Shown piece after piece: positions 43,507-52,705 of a stretch of DNA of 64,000 nucleotides. How positions within the stretch are numbered: position 1 is the first letter of the stretch; each line of letters opens with the position of its first letter. The translations under genes and the position numbers were made by a program. The stretch covers positions 186,001 through 250,000 of the forward strand of contig CAXXTS010000005.1 of NCBI GenBank assembly GCA_963676345.2, read 5' to 3'. The notes beneath the pieces were generated by a model. The model did no database searches. It saw only the letters and a program-made list of their open reading frames with translations, and was not told the origin of the DNA. Source of the stretch: G963665925 sp963676345 (GTDB taxonomy: Bacteria > Bacillota > Clostridia > Peptostreptococcales > Acidaminobacteraceae).

Positions 43507-43998
43507 TTGGAAGCGACTGTAATTGATGAGGTTTTTGACGAAGATACGCAGAAGGACAAATATCTGACCTTTGTTGTAGAAAATGAAGGCTATGGTATAG
43601 AAATTGAATATGTTACTGAAATCATTGGACTGCAAAGCATTACAGAAGTTCCAGAACTACCGGATTTTATACTCGGTATTATCAATTTAAGAGGACAAAT
43701 CATACCTGTTATGGATGTCAGAAAACGATTTAAGAAGGCATCGGCAGACTATGATGACAGGACCTGCATCATCGTGATTGAAGTTGAAGAAGTCGCAATA
43801 GGACTAATAGTTGACACAGTTTCCGAAGTTTTAAACATAACAGAAGAGAATATTGTAGATCCACCAAAGTCAAAACGGGGTTTTTCAAACAAGTATGTGA
43901 AATCCATTGGCAAGATTGAAGATGCAGTAACGTTAATTCTCGATTGTGTGAAGTTGATTAATGATGAAAAACTTGACTCAACACCACAAGTATCCTAA
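43507..43998 (+). CDS. cheW: Chemotaxis coupling protein CheW
   Basis: 163 residues, a CheW domain (LTFVVENEGYGIEIEYVTEI, ILGIINLRGQIIPVMDVRKRF, GLIVDTVSEVL) linking receptor and CheA. Start is TTG 43507, with AGGAGG nine bases before; no ATG is available at the right place. Lies between cheA and the receptor gene. Confidence 0.95.
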   Translation: MEATVIDEVFDEDTQKDKYLTFVVENEGYGIEIEYVTEIIGLQSITEVPELPDFILGIINLRGQIIPVMDVRKRFKKASADYDDRTCIIVIEVEEVAIGLIVDTVSEVLNITEENIVDPPKSKRGFSNKYVKSIGKIEDAVTLILDCVKLINDEKLDSTPQVS

Positions 43999-44010
43999 TG
44001 GGAGGTACAT

Positions 44011-46584
44011 ATGTTTAAAAGTAAGAAAATAGGCTCACAAATTCTTATGGGAATAGGTGTGACAATGTTGATTATTGCCCTAGTTGTGGCATATACAACC
44101 ATCAATTTAACAGGGCTAAAAAATCAGGCACAAGAAATGGAAGCGCGCTATCTTGAGCAAGTAAGGCTTGCATCTGGTCTTTTAGAAGACACGCATGGCC
44201 TGATGTATGAAATGCGGGCGTATGGATTGACATTCGATGAGAATTATTACGAACGTGCAAGTGAACGCATTTCTGCTATTGAGCAGGATATTGCTAATTT
44301 GAGTGACATAGCGAATGCTTATGATTCACAGGCACTTTTAGAAATTATTGATAGTACAAATGGTTATTTTGAAACCTATAAGGAAAGAATACAAGACACA
44401 CTAGACCAGCATGCGCTATCAATTGAAATTGCAAACTCTGCTGATGAGGCTGCTGAAAGCTATATGGAAAATGCCGAAGAATTTTTAACCGGTCAAAATG
44501 AAAAATTTAAAGCAGATATGGAGGCCGGTGCATCACTGACGACACAAAACGAAAGACTGAATAAAATTACTTTGATTAATGACATTATTACGCTTGGAAA
44601 CACCATTAGAATCGCGAATTTCAAAAGTGATGCATCCGATGATTTCACCTTGCTCCAAAATGAACTGGAAAGTTTTGATCTTATAACTGAGAAACTAGAC
44701 AGTATTCGAGAAATCGCACGTTCGGCAGATGATATACAAAGACTGAATCTAATTGAAGCTGCAGCCCAGCGTTATGAAGATGAAATGAATGAAAAGATTG
44801 CTGTGCAAAATGCCCTAGTTGAACTCAGTGCAGCACGTGCAGCAGCTGGAGACAGCATGCTTGAAAATGCTATGGAAACATTTGCGCGGGGTGAAAGTGC
44901 AGCACAAGAAGTAGCGGCAGATACGGTCGACCGCTCTAATTCTGCAATTACAATGCTCATGGCATCCTTTATCATTGCCTTAATTATAGGCGTTGCAATC
45001 AACATGTCAATTGTTCGCAAAATTACTAAGAACATCAAGCAGGTTGGGGATGCAGCAGAAAAGCTTTCAAAAGGAGATATTAATGTTGCTGTAGATGTTG
45101 ATTCGCGAGATGAAGTCGGTCAGATGGCAGATTCTTTTACCAATATGATTAACAGCATTAAGGAACAGGTCCGTGTTGCAGAAGCGGTATCAAAAGGGGA
45201 TATGACACAGACGCTCAAAGAAAAATCAGATGTAGATGTCCTGTCTATTTCTATAAACCGCATTGTCAATACACTCAGCTCTGTTAGTGCATCAATCAAT
45301 ACACTAGTTGATTCAGCAGTAAATGGACAGCTCAGTGCACGTATTGAAAATGAAGAGTTCGATGGTGAATTCTTAAGAATGACGGGTTCGGTTAATCAGC
45401 TCCTTGATGCAGTTGTAGCACCTGTTGAAGAAGCGTCTGTAGTCCTTGAAGAAATGTCAGTTGGGAACTTATCCAGCCGTGTAACAGGGAATTATCAGGG
45501 CGATCATGCAAAAATTAAAAACTCGCTGAATAAAACCCTGGATGCCCTTTCTGCCTATGTTTCAGAAATCGCATTTGTACTCAATGAAATGGCGAACTCC
45601 AATTTGGTTGTTGGTATTAATAACGAATATTTGGGTGATTTTTCGGCTATAAAAGATGCGCTTAATTTGATTGTTGATTCCTTCAATGAAGTCTTGACTG
45701 ATATTAACAATGCATCAGAAGAAGTAGCAGCTGGGTCTACGCAGGTGTCAGATGGAGCGCAAACCCTTTCTCAAGGTGCTACAGAACAAGCTGCTTCAGT
45801 TGAAGAACTGACATCTTCTATTACACAGATTGCAGCACAGACAAAACTGAATGCTGAAAATGCCAATAAGGCAAATGAGCTTGCTAATAAGGCGCAGGTC
45901 AATGCTGAAAAAGGCAATGAACACATGCAGGGGATGCTTGATTCAATGACTGCAATCAACGAGTCTTCAAACAGTATTTCAAAAATTATAAAAGTGATTG
46001 ATGAGATTGCTTTCCAAACCAATATCCTAGCCCTTAATGCAGCTGTTGAAGCAGCGCGTGCAGGACAACATGGCAAAGGCTTTGCAGTCGTTGCTGAAGA
46101 GGTGCGAAACCTAGCGGCTAGAAGTGCCAATGCGGCTAAGGAAACTACAACACTTATCGAAGGTTCTATTGAAAAAGTTGAAGGCGGAACAAAAATTGCA
46201 AATGAAACCGCTGAATCGCTTGTTGAAATCGTGAGTGGCATTGCAGAAGCTGCCAATCTTGTAGGTGAAATTGCGGTTGCTTCAAACGAACAAGCGACTG
46301 CAATTGCCCAAGTCAATAAGGGCGTTGACCAAGTTGCTCAGGTTGTGCAAAGCAACTCTGCTACCTCAGAAGAGAGCGCGGCAGCAAGTGAAGAACTATC
46401 CAGTCAAGCGGCTCTGCTTAAAGAAATGGTTGGCAAGTTCAGCTTGAAGACACAGGGCAGGCGATCAACATCTATGAAAACCAGCACAATATCAAGTGGG
46501 TTTGGGACAACCGATGATGTGGCTGAAATGGTTGAAATGAGCCCCGAAATCACACTCAGCTCCAGTGATTTTGGCAAGTATTAA
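44011..46584 (+). CDS. Methyl-accepting chemotaxis protein
   Basis: 857 residues. First helix ~12-32, an all-helical extracellular sensor of ~280 residues (four-helix-bundle/HBM-like), second helix ~312-332, HAMP (DEVGQMADSF), then an unusually long run of HAMP-like repeats between ~390 and 560 (several LxxGNLSSRV/NxLxGDF segments), and the signalling tip DEIAFQTNILALNAAVEAAR near 665. Methylation sites lie around the coiled coil on either side. It feeds the CheA/CheW array encoded beside it. Ligand unknown. Confidence 0.93.
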   Translation: MFKSKKIGSQILMGIGVTMLIIALVVAYTTINLTGLKNQAQEMEARYLEQVRLASGLLEDTHGLMYEMRAYGLTFDENYYERASERISAIEQDIANLSDIANAYDSQALLEIIDSTNGYFETYKERIQDTLDQHALSIEIANSADEAAESYMENAEEFLTGQNEKFKADMEAGASLTTQNERLNKITLINDIITLGNTIRIANFKSDASDDFTLLQNELESFDLITEKLDSIREIARSADDIQRLNLIEAAAQRYEDEMNEKIAVQNALVELSAARAAAGDSMLENAMETFARGESAAQEVAADTVDRSNSAITMLMASFIIALIIGVAINMSIVRKITKNIKQVGDAAEKLSKGDINVAVDVDSRDEVGQMADSFTNMINSIKEQVRVAEAVSKGDMTQTLKEKSDVDVLSISINRIVNTLSSVSASINTLVDSAVNGQLSARIENEEFDGEFLRMTGSVNQLLDAVVAPVEEASVVLEEMSVGNLSSRVTGNYQGDHAKIKNSLNKTLDALSAYVSEIAFVLNEMANSNLVVGINNEYLGDFSAIKDALNLIVDSFNEVLTDINNASEEVAAGSTQVSDGAQTLSQGATEQAASVEELTSSITQIAAQTKLNAENANKANELANKAQVNAEKGNEHMQGMLDSMTAINESSNSISKIIKVIDEIAFQTNILALNAAVEAARAGQHGKGFAVVAEEVRNLAARSANAAKETTTLIEGSIEKVEGGTKIANETAESLVEIVSGIAEAANLVGEIAVASNEQATAIAQVNKGVDQVAQVVQSNSATSEESAAASEELSSQAALLKEMVGKFSLKTQGRRSTSMKTSTISSGFGTTDDVAEMVEMSPEITLSSSDFGKY

Positions 46585-46642
46585 GCAGGTGGGGGGCAGG
46601 TGACAGCCTGCCCTGCCATTCATCATAAATGGGGAATGACAG

Positions 46643-47452
46643 ATGAAGATACGAGATGATGAGTTTCACCGCATTGTAAAATACATTAAAGAAAACTATG
46701 GTGTGAACTTAACGAAAAAAAGAACGTTGATTGAAGGGCGTCTTGGAAACATACTAAAGGATCGAAAGTTTGAAGACTATCACGCCTACCTTGACTATGT
46801 CCTTAACGACACATCTGGCAAAGAAGTGACCTACTTGCTGGATGCGCTTACAACAAATCACACGTATTTCATGAGGGAAGTGGAGCATTTTCATTTTTTC
46901 GAAACAGATGTACTCGCCTATTTTGAACCAAGGGTTAAAGACAAGGATTTGCGTGTTTGGAGTGCGGGGTGTTCAACGGGGCAAGAGCCCTATACACTGG
47001 CTATGATAATTGATCAGTTTTTTGGAAAGCAAATTAACCAGTGGAATACAGACTTACTTGCTACAGATATATCATCTAAGGTGCTTAAAAGGGCCATGGC
47101 AGGTGTATACTCTAAAGAAGAAGTTAAAAATTTGCCTCCTATGTTCAAAATGAACTATCTAGACATAACTGAGCAGGGCGAAGTGCGTATCAAACCCAAA
47201 ATCAGAGACCGCATTACGTTTCGAACCTTTAATCTAATGGAGAAGGCTTTTCCTTTCAAAAAAAGGTTTCATGTCATCTTTTGTAGAAATGTAATGATTT
47301 ATTTTGACGCTGAAACAAAGATGAAATTAGTTCAAAAATTCTATAATGCATTGGTACCCGGTGGATATCTCTTTATTGGGCAGTCAGAATCCATTGACAG
47401 AAGAGAATGTTCATTCGAGTATATAATGCCATCAGTATATCGGAAGGTATAA
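46643..47452 (+). CDS. cheR: Chemotaxis methyltransferase CheR
   Basis: 269 residues: N-terminal helical CheR domain, then SAM-binding core (VWSAGCSTGQEPYTLAMI, LLATDISSKVL, DVIFCRNVMIYF-like FHVIFCRNVMIYF). It methylates glutamates of the receptor. Start ATG 46643 behind GGGGAATG. Upstream gap of 58 bp holds no gene. Confidence 0.95.
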   Translation: MKIRDDEFHRIVKYIKENYGVNLTKKRTLIEGRLGNILKDRKFEDYHAYLDYVLNDTSGKEVTYLLDALTTNHTYFMREVEHFHFFETDVLAYFEPRVKDKDLRVWSAGCSTGQEPYTLAMIIDQFFGKQINQWNTDLLATDISSKVLKRAMAGVYSKEEVKNLPPMFKMNYLDITEQGEVRIKPKIRDRITFRTFNLMEKAFPFKKRFHVIFCRNVMIYFDAETKMKLVQKFYNALVPGGYLFIGQSESIDRRECSFEYIMPSVYRKV

Positions 47453-47455
47453 AAT

Positions 47456-48484
47456 ATGAGACAAAAGCATAAGATAAAAGTACTTATAGTAGATGATTCG
47501 CTTGTTTTTAGAGAAGTGCTTAAACGCGCTATAAATGCTGATCCAGGTCTTGAAGTTATTGCTGAAGCTGTAGATCCATATGATGCCCGAGATAAAATTT
47601 TGCAATATAAGCCGGACGTAATGACTTTAGACGTCCAGCTACCCAAAATGAATGGTATTGAGTTCCTAAAACAGCTCTTGCCTCAGTTTCCACTTCCGGT
47701 AGTTGTTATAAGCGCTGTGGGAGACAGTGTTTTTATGGCTATGGAAGTTGGTGCAGTTGATTTTATTGAAAAGCCGACTGTGAACAGCGAACGCGAAATA
47801 CAGAGTTTTGCACGAAATGTTCAGCTTAAGATCAAAATCGCCTCTATGGCCAAAGTGCATTCAGCTGAGGCGGCTGGAAATCGACGCCTAGCGAAGGCCC
47901 CAAGAGGGACATCCCACTATGATGTTATTGCGGTGGGGGCGTCGACTGGAGGAACAGAAGCATTTTATACAGTGCTTGAAACATTGCCTTCGAATATGCC
48001 GCCTATTGTGGTCGTTCAGCACATGCCCCCGGTTTTTACAAAACTGTATGCCGACAGACTCCATAACAGCTGTGCGCTGAATGTCTACGAGGCAGAAGAC
48101 GGGATGGTACTCAGACCCGGATGTGTGTATATTGCGCCAGGTGACTATCATATGAAAATCGTTCGCGGTGGAGGTGGAAAGAAAATTCGATTGTACGAAG
48201 GTGAAAAAGTGAATGGACATAGACCGGCGGTCGACATTCTTTTTCAGTCTGTAGCTGAAATCTATAAAGGCAGAGCCATAGGAGTCTTATTGACTGGCAT
48301 GGGCTATGACGGTGCTAAGGGACTGCTTGAAATGAAAAACCGAGGTGCTTACACCATTGGTCAGGATCAAGAAAGCTCTGTTGTTTACGGCATGCCTATG
48401 GTAGCTTACAACATTGGCGCGGTTGAAGAGCAGGCAGGCATTGAAAAAATTGCACGTATCCTTGTTAAACTGTTGAGTGGATAA
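47456..48484 (+). CDS. cheB: Chemotaxis methylesterase CheB
   Basis: 342 residues: receiver domain with phospho-acceptor D59 (VMTLDVQLPKMNG), then a methylesterase domain with catalytic serine in VGASTGGTEAF, histidine in VVVQHMPP and aspartate in LLTGMGYDGAKG. It removes receptor methyl groups, or deamidates, when phosphorylated by CheA. Three bases after cheR. Confidence 0.95.
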   Translation: MRQKHKIKVLIVDDSLVFREVLKRAINADPGLEVIAEAVDPYDARDKILQYKPDVMTLDVQLPKMNGIEFLKQLLPQFPLPVVVISAVGDSVFMAMEVGAVDFIEKPTVNSEREIQSFARNVQLKIKIASMAKVHSAEAAGNRRLAKAPRGTSHYDVIAVGASTGGTEAFYTVLETLPSNMPPIVVVQHMPPVFTKLYADRLHNSCALNVYEAEDGMVLRPGCVYIAPGDYHMKIVRGGGGKKIRLYEGEKVNGHRPAVDILFQSVAEIYKGRAIGVLLTGMGYDGAKGLLEMKNRGAYTIGQDQESSVVYGMPMVAYNIGAVEEQAGIEKIARILVKLLSG

Positions 48485-48485
48485 T

Positions 48486-49667
48486 ATGGGTGAAAAAATG
48501 ACTATTTCAAATGACGTATATACTAAGAATGTGCTAGAGGTTAAAAACTCATCAGAAGAAGCCTTGTATGCAAAATATGATGAACTTGAAAATCACAAGT
48601 ATATCCATAGCATAGTAGAAGCTGTACATTCAATTGTTTTGATTATGAACTTAAAGCGCGAAATTGTTTATGCAAATTCATACGCCGCTCAGGCGTTTGA
48701 TAACGTGAATTTAATGGACTTGATTGGAAAACGTCCTGGGGATGTATTTAACTGTATACATTCAAAAGAAGATGGGCGAGGGTGTGGCTTTTCATTAAGC
48801 TGCCCGTCATGTACAGCTCTCAAGCTCTTTATTCGCGCGTTGGAAACCTCCAGTGAGATAACAGATGCAGCTGAACTTTTAATTGAAAAAGGAGAACAAA
48901 GGGTCTTTAGAAATCTCGAAATAAAGGTGACACCATTTGATGTCGAATCAGAGCGTCTCTTTATTATTTCAGTTATTGATAATACCAACAAAAATTTGCT
49001 AAACGACCTAGAAAACACTTTCTTTCATGATGTAGTCAATAAAGTGAGTGCACTTAGGGGTTATATGAAGTTGATCCAGCAGGAAAATCAGATGCTTAAT
49101 CAAGAGGAATATACCTTTCTTGAAGTGGTTTTGAATGATTTAATGGACATTATTTATATGCAGCGAAAGCTGGTAGATTTAAATGGCGGGAAAAACGTGC
49201 TTCATGTTGAAAAAATATCGGCACAGGCTATTTTTAAGTATTTAGAACACTTTTTTAGTTTAGTTGATGACAAGTATAAAGGCCGGCTTATTAAGAGCTC
49301 AAATTTCGAAGACATCCTTTTCAGTACAGATGAAGTGTTGATAAAGCGTGTTTTGATTAATATTGTGAAAAACGCCCTTGAAGAGAGTATAAAGGGCGAA
49401 AAAGTCGAGTTCGGTGTCAAACGTTTGAATACCGATTTCTTTGAAATCCATGTACACAATAGAAAACAAATACCAAATGAAATACTCGAAAAGTTGTTTG
49501 ATGAGATTGTTTCTACCAAAAGCGGGAGCTATCATGGCTGGGGCACTAAAAGCATGAAACTCATAGGGGAAACGTATTTGAAAGGGACAATCGATATCCA
49601 TACTAACGAAGACTTTGGTACATCAGTAAGTATTAGACTCCCCTATAGACTGGAGGTGTCTGAGTGA
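48486..49667 (+). CDS. PAS-domain sensor histidine kinase of the che operon
   Basis: About 393 residues, no membrane helix. A PAS-like N-terminal region (SIVLIMNLKREIVYANSYAAQAF) carries a cysteine cluster CGFSLSCPSC near residue 100 that could bind metal, heme or a cluster. Then FFHDVVNKVSALRGYMKLI with the likely phospho-His, and a short ATPase domain (NIVKNALEES, GWGTKSMKLIGE). Start ATG 48486, one base after the cheB stop; ATG 48498 is an alternative. Its stop overlaps the following response regulator, the probable partner. Confidence 0.82.
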   Translation: MGEKMTISNDVYTKNVLEVKNSSEEALYAKYDELENHKYIHSIVEAVHSIVLIMNLKREIVYANSYAAQAFDNVNLMDLIGKRPGDVFNCIHSKEDGRGCGFSLSCPSCTALKLFIRALETSSEITDAAELLIEKGEQRVFRNLEIKVTPFDVESERLFIISVIDNTNKNLLNDLENTFFHDVVNKVSALRGYMKLIQQENQMLNQEEYTFLEVVLNDLMDIIYMQRKLVDLNGGKNVLHVEKISAQAIFKYLEHFFSLVDDKYKGRLIKSSNFEDILFSTDEVLIKRVLINIVKNALEESIKGEKVEFGVKRLNTDFFEIHVHNRKQIPNEILEKLFDEIVSTKSGSYHGWGTKSMKLIGETYLKGTIDIHTNEDFGTSVSIRLPYRLEVSE

Positions 49668-50065
49668 GGACATTAATTGCTGAAGATGATATGATTTCTA
49701 GAAAACTGTTGATGAAATTCATGAGGCAATACGGTGAAGTAGAAGTTGCTACCAATGGTGTGGATGCCTTGGAAATATTTCTTTCAGCACATAAAGACAA
49801 GATGCCGTTTGACTTGATTTGCCTAGATATCATGATGCCTAAACTAGATGGGAAAAGAGTACTTCAAGCAATGCGAGATTATGAAAAAGAGCATTCAATG
49901 CCTGCGCCTGAGTGTGCTAAAGTGATAATGACTACAGCTTTGAATGACAAAAAAACAGTACTAGAATCTTATGATCTTGGGTGTGAGGCTTATGCATGGA
50001 AACCGCTAGATATTCACAAAATACAAGAGGTTATGGTGAGCTTGGGACTGATTGAGTCGGTTTAG
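49664..50065 (+). CDS. Single-domain response regulator
   Basis: 133 residues, receiver domain only: acidic pair E7-D8-D9, phospho-acceptor D55 (LICLDIMMPKLDG), threonine in IMTTALND, and lysine in AWKPLD. The GTG start overlaps the kinase stop (GTGA), with GGAGG in front. It could be the CheY of the operon or the target of the preceding kinase. Confidence 0.9.
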   Translation: MRTLIAEDDMISRKLLMKFMRQYGEVEVATNGVDALEIFLSAHKDKMPFDLICLDIMMPKLDGKRVLQAMRDYEKEHSMPAPECAKVIMTTALNDKKTVLESYDLGCEAYAWKPLDIHKIQEVMVSLGLIESV

Positions 50066-50179
50066 AAACAAGCTCAGAAATGCGTTTAGAGAAATACAAT
50101 ACTTTTGACTATTATGAAGACATAGACAAACAATAGATAAGGTTTAAGAAATAAGAAAGACATTGATAAAGATATACTT

Positions 50180-50203
50180 AGAGATAGAGATAGAGATAGA
50201 GAT
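50180..50203 (+). repeat. Hexanucleotide microsatellite AGAGAT x4
   Basis: Four perfect AGAGAT units end immediately before the GGAGGG ribosome site of the next gene. Slippage would change the leader just upstream of that site. Confidence 0.85.
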
Positions 50204-50212
50204 GGAGGGCTT

Positions 50213-50632
50213 ATGGAGTACAGTAAGAAAGGACATTTGATTATCGCACGTATTGATAAAGGTGAAGAGATTACAAGTTGCATCAAAAAAATATGTGAAG
50301 ATGAGCACCTTCAAACGGGTGTCATATCAGGAATTGGAGCTCTTGGGCAAGTAGAACTGGGGCATTTTAACAGTGAGACAAAGCAGTATAAGACAAAGAT
50401 TTTTACGGGACAATTTGAAATCGCGTCTTTGACAGGGAATATTTCAAGAATGGATGGTGTGCCTTACCTACATCTTCACGCGATGGTTGCAAATGATGAT
50501 TTTGTGACATACGGTGGACATTTTTCAAAGGGATTTGTAAGTGCAACAGCAGAAATTTCAATAGTAACCGGAAGCAGTGATATAGGCAGAGTATTTGATG
50601 ATGAAATTGGTCTTAACTTAATTAAATTTTAA
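50213..50632 (+). CDS. PPC (DUF296) domain protein
   Basis: 139 residues, a single PPC/DUF296 domain: GHLIIARIDKGEEI, TGVISGIGALGQVELGHF, and metal-ligand motif PYLHLHAMVANDDFVTYGGH, with its three histidines. The domain is found in bacterial stand-alone proteins and plant AT-hook factors; the bacterial role is mostly unknown. Directly preceded by a microsatellite and GGAGGG. Confidence 0.88.
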   Translation: MEYSKKGHLIIARIDKGEEITSCIKKICEDEHLQTGVISGIGALGQVELGHFNSETKQYKTKIFTGQFEIASLTGNISRMDGVPYLHLHAMVANDDFVTYGGHFSKGFVSATAEISIVTGSSDIGRVFDDEIGLNLIKF

Positions 50633-51045
50633 AACGAAATAGCGAAGTGAAATACCAAAGCGGTTTGTCAAAGTAGGCTACTTTAACGAACCGTTTTTGA
50701 TGGATATTTGAGTGCATAAAAATGTGGAACGGAGCATAAAGATCATAACATATAAGCAAATAATGGAAATTAAACGAATGCTAGTAAACGTTTTCCAGTA
50801 GTGTGCACTTTATGAAATATATTTAATGTAGCCCTTGCAATAGCTTGATTGTAGTAGGTGATTAACTTGAGTTGAAACAGAAAAATGTATACGTGTATAA
50901 TATTTGTGTATACAATATAATAAATTTGCTTGCTGACCCATTTTCTCTATGTTAATATAAACGTGGAAATTACAAGCGTTTCTACGGGGGTATCTTAGTA
51001 AACATAAAGTCTGGCAATGACCGGGCAGAGCTTAGGAGGAATATT
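50633..51045 (+). other. Intergenic region: terminator, promoter and possible structured leader
   Basis: A terminator hairpin lies at 50657-50698. TTGAAA (50872-50877) and TATAAT (50896-50901) form a promoter with 18-bp spacing, flanked by two GTATAC boxes. The ~140-nt leader shows TATGTT (~50948) pairing with AACATA (~51001), an inner AAACG/CGTTT stem and TCTGG...CCGGG/CAGA-type pairing. Parts (TATAA, GTTTCTAC, GTAAAC) recall a purine aptamer, but its P3 helix does not form and the gene does not fit, so no riboswitch class is assigned. Confidence 0.45.
50657..50698 (+). terminator. Terminator of the PPC gene
   Basis: CGGTTTGTCAAAG pairs with CTTTAACGAACCG (one or two mismatches), ending in TTTTT. 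Confidence 0.8.
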
Positions 51046-52362
51046 ATGAACAAACCAGTCCTTTCGTCTCATTTTCAGTCTAGAAAGCCATCGGCTGTTA
51101 GATTGGCTCAAATGAAGTATGAAGAGCGTGAAGTTAAACCTGAGGCAGTTATCAATGTTGGTATTGGTAATGTGTCGCTTCCAACAAACCCTGCGATGAT
51201 GAAGAGAATGTTTGAATTAAACGGCGAAAACAGCCCATTTGCAAATGGGGTTGTACGTTATTCAACAACTGCTGGAACAGCAGAGTGTCAAGATGCCTTC
51301 AGAAACATTCTAAAATGTGAAGGGTTTGATACAAGCAAGCTTCATATTCAGGTTACAGATGGTGGCTCTGCAGGTATGGAGCTTATTCTGATTGGTGTAT
51401 GTGGACCAGCAGGTTCAGATGAAAAGCCACTTATGATGATCGACCCGGCATATACAAATTACATTTCATTTGCACAAAGAACAGGTAGAAAAACAGTTAC
51501 CGTTAAGCGTCATCTGGACGAAACAGGGAAATTTACACTGCCTGAACTAGATAAGATTGAAGAAGAGATTAAGAAGAACAACCCTGGCGCACTACTGGTT
51601 ATTCCTTATGACAACCCAACAGGTCAGCTATATGATTATGATACGCTTAAAGATTTAGCTGCTCTATGTGTGAAGTACAATATGTGGATGATTAGCGATG
51701 AAGCATACCGTGAGCTGTACTACGAAGAAGGCAAGAAGCTTGTAAGTGTTTGGGGGCTTTCTGATGCGGAGGTTCCAGGTATTGAAGGTCGCCGTGTAAG
51801 TATTGAAACTGCTTCTAAAGTTTGGAATGCTTGCGGATTGCGTATTGGTGCAGTTATTACGGACAGTGATGAATTTAACAACCGTTCGGTTGCAGAATAT
51901 ACAGCAAACCTATGTGCAAACGTTATTGGACAGTATATCTTTGGCGGACTGGCACATGAATCAGAAGAGAGCATTCACGAGTGGTGCAAGGGTCTGAAGG
52001 ACTACTACAAAGAGCAAATTTTCAAAGTGTATGATGGTCTAAAAGAACGTGAACCAGGTCTGATTGTTTCTAGCCCTGACGCATCAATCTACACTGTAAT
52101 TGATGTGCGTAACGTTGTTAAGCCAGGATTTGATGCAACTGAGTTCGTTCTATACTGTGCTGGAGAAGGTGCTGTTGACATTAACGGTGTAGAAACAACA
52201 CTTCTTGTAGCACCTATGAGCGGATTCTATGATATTGAAGATGGTGCAGACAACCCTGGTAAGACTCAGTTTAGAGTTTCTTTTGTAGAAACACCAGAAA
52301 AACTGGCACAAATTCCAGAACTCTTTGTTGAACTGCTTAGAAAATACGAAGCAAACAGATAG
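51046..52362 (+). CDS. PLP-dependent aminotransferase (class I/II)
   Basis: 438 residues, fold type I. PLP-site elements: YDNPTGQ, DEAYRELYYE and the Schiff-base lysine K258 in SIETASKVWNACGLRIG; C-terminal arginine region QFRVSFVET. Closest in feel to aspartate/aromatic or valine-pyruvate-type aminotransferases, but substrate is unclear. Codon use (many GTT, GCA, AAC, CGT) is more biased than in neighbours, suggesting strong expression. GGAGG precedes the ATG. Monocistronic with its own promoter and a strong terminator. Confidence 0.87.
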   Translation: MNKPVLSSHFQSRKPSAVRLAQMKYEEREVKPEAVINVGIGNVSLPTNPAMMKRMFELNGENSPFANGVVRYSTTAGTAECQDAFRNILKCEGFDTSKLHIQVTDGGSAGMELILIGVCGPAGSDEKPLMMIDPAYTNYISFAQRTGRKTVTVKRHLDETGKFTLPELDKIEEEIKKNNPGALLVIPYDNPTGQLYDYDTLKDLAALCVKYNMWMISDEAYRELYYEEGKKLVSVWGLSDAEVPGIEGRRVSIETASKVWNACGLRIGAVITDSDEFNNRSVAEYTANLCANVIGQYIFGGLAHESEESIHEWCKGLKDYYKEQIFKVYDGLKEREPGLIVSSPDASIYTVIDVRNVVKPGFDATEFVLYCAGEGAVDINGVETTLLVAPMSGFYDIEDGADNPGKTQFRVSFVETPEKLAQIPELFVELLRKYEANR

Positions 52363-52406
52363 AATTTGAAATAAATGAGATGCATTTAATTTTATAATAA
52401 ACACAC

Positions 52407-52446
52407 AAACCCCTGTATGGTAAAACTGTACAGGGGTTTAATATTT
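52407..52446 (+). terminator. Terminator of the aminotransferase gene
   Basis: AAACCCCTGTA (52407-52417) pairs with TACAGGGGTTT (52429-52439), then AATATTTT. Confidence 0.9.
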
Positions 52447-52447
52447 T

Positions 52448-52556
52448 CGCGAAAGATAAAGAAATGCACCCATTTAGGCCTAGCTATTTCCTTGTACAGG
52501 CACAAGGAAGTAGCTAGGCTTAAATACGTGTACGGTGCGCCTGGCGACATGAACAC
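52448..52556 (+). repeat. Interspersed palindromic element, copy D
   Basis: Left flank GATAAAGAAATGCAC (52455-52469); arms CCTAGCTATTTCCTTGTAC (52479-52497) and its near complement (52500-52518); right flank GGTGCGCCTGGCGACATG (52534-52551). GCACC in the left flank can pair with GGTGC in the right. It sits directly behind the aminotransferase terminator. The 150 bases from 52557 to 52705 hold no further gene. Confidence 0.72.
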
Positions 52557-52705
52557 CTGTAAGATACTAAGCCGTTTTAATGACCCAAAAGGAAATACGT
52601 GCTCTCACGGATAATCAATTTAAAAAGTGGTATATATGAAAACAGAGGCAATGTGTATAAATTTCAAAGTGAGTAGAAAGTTAATATATAAGTTTAGGAG
52701 TAGAT

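Noticed and set aside
50940..51030. Purine riboswitch
   Set aside because: TATAA, GTTTCTAC and GTAAA-like pieces occur, but the third helix cannot form, the GACTA closing segment is missing, and the gene is an aminotransferase.
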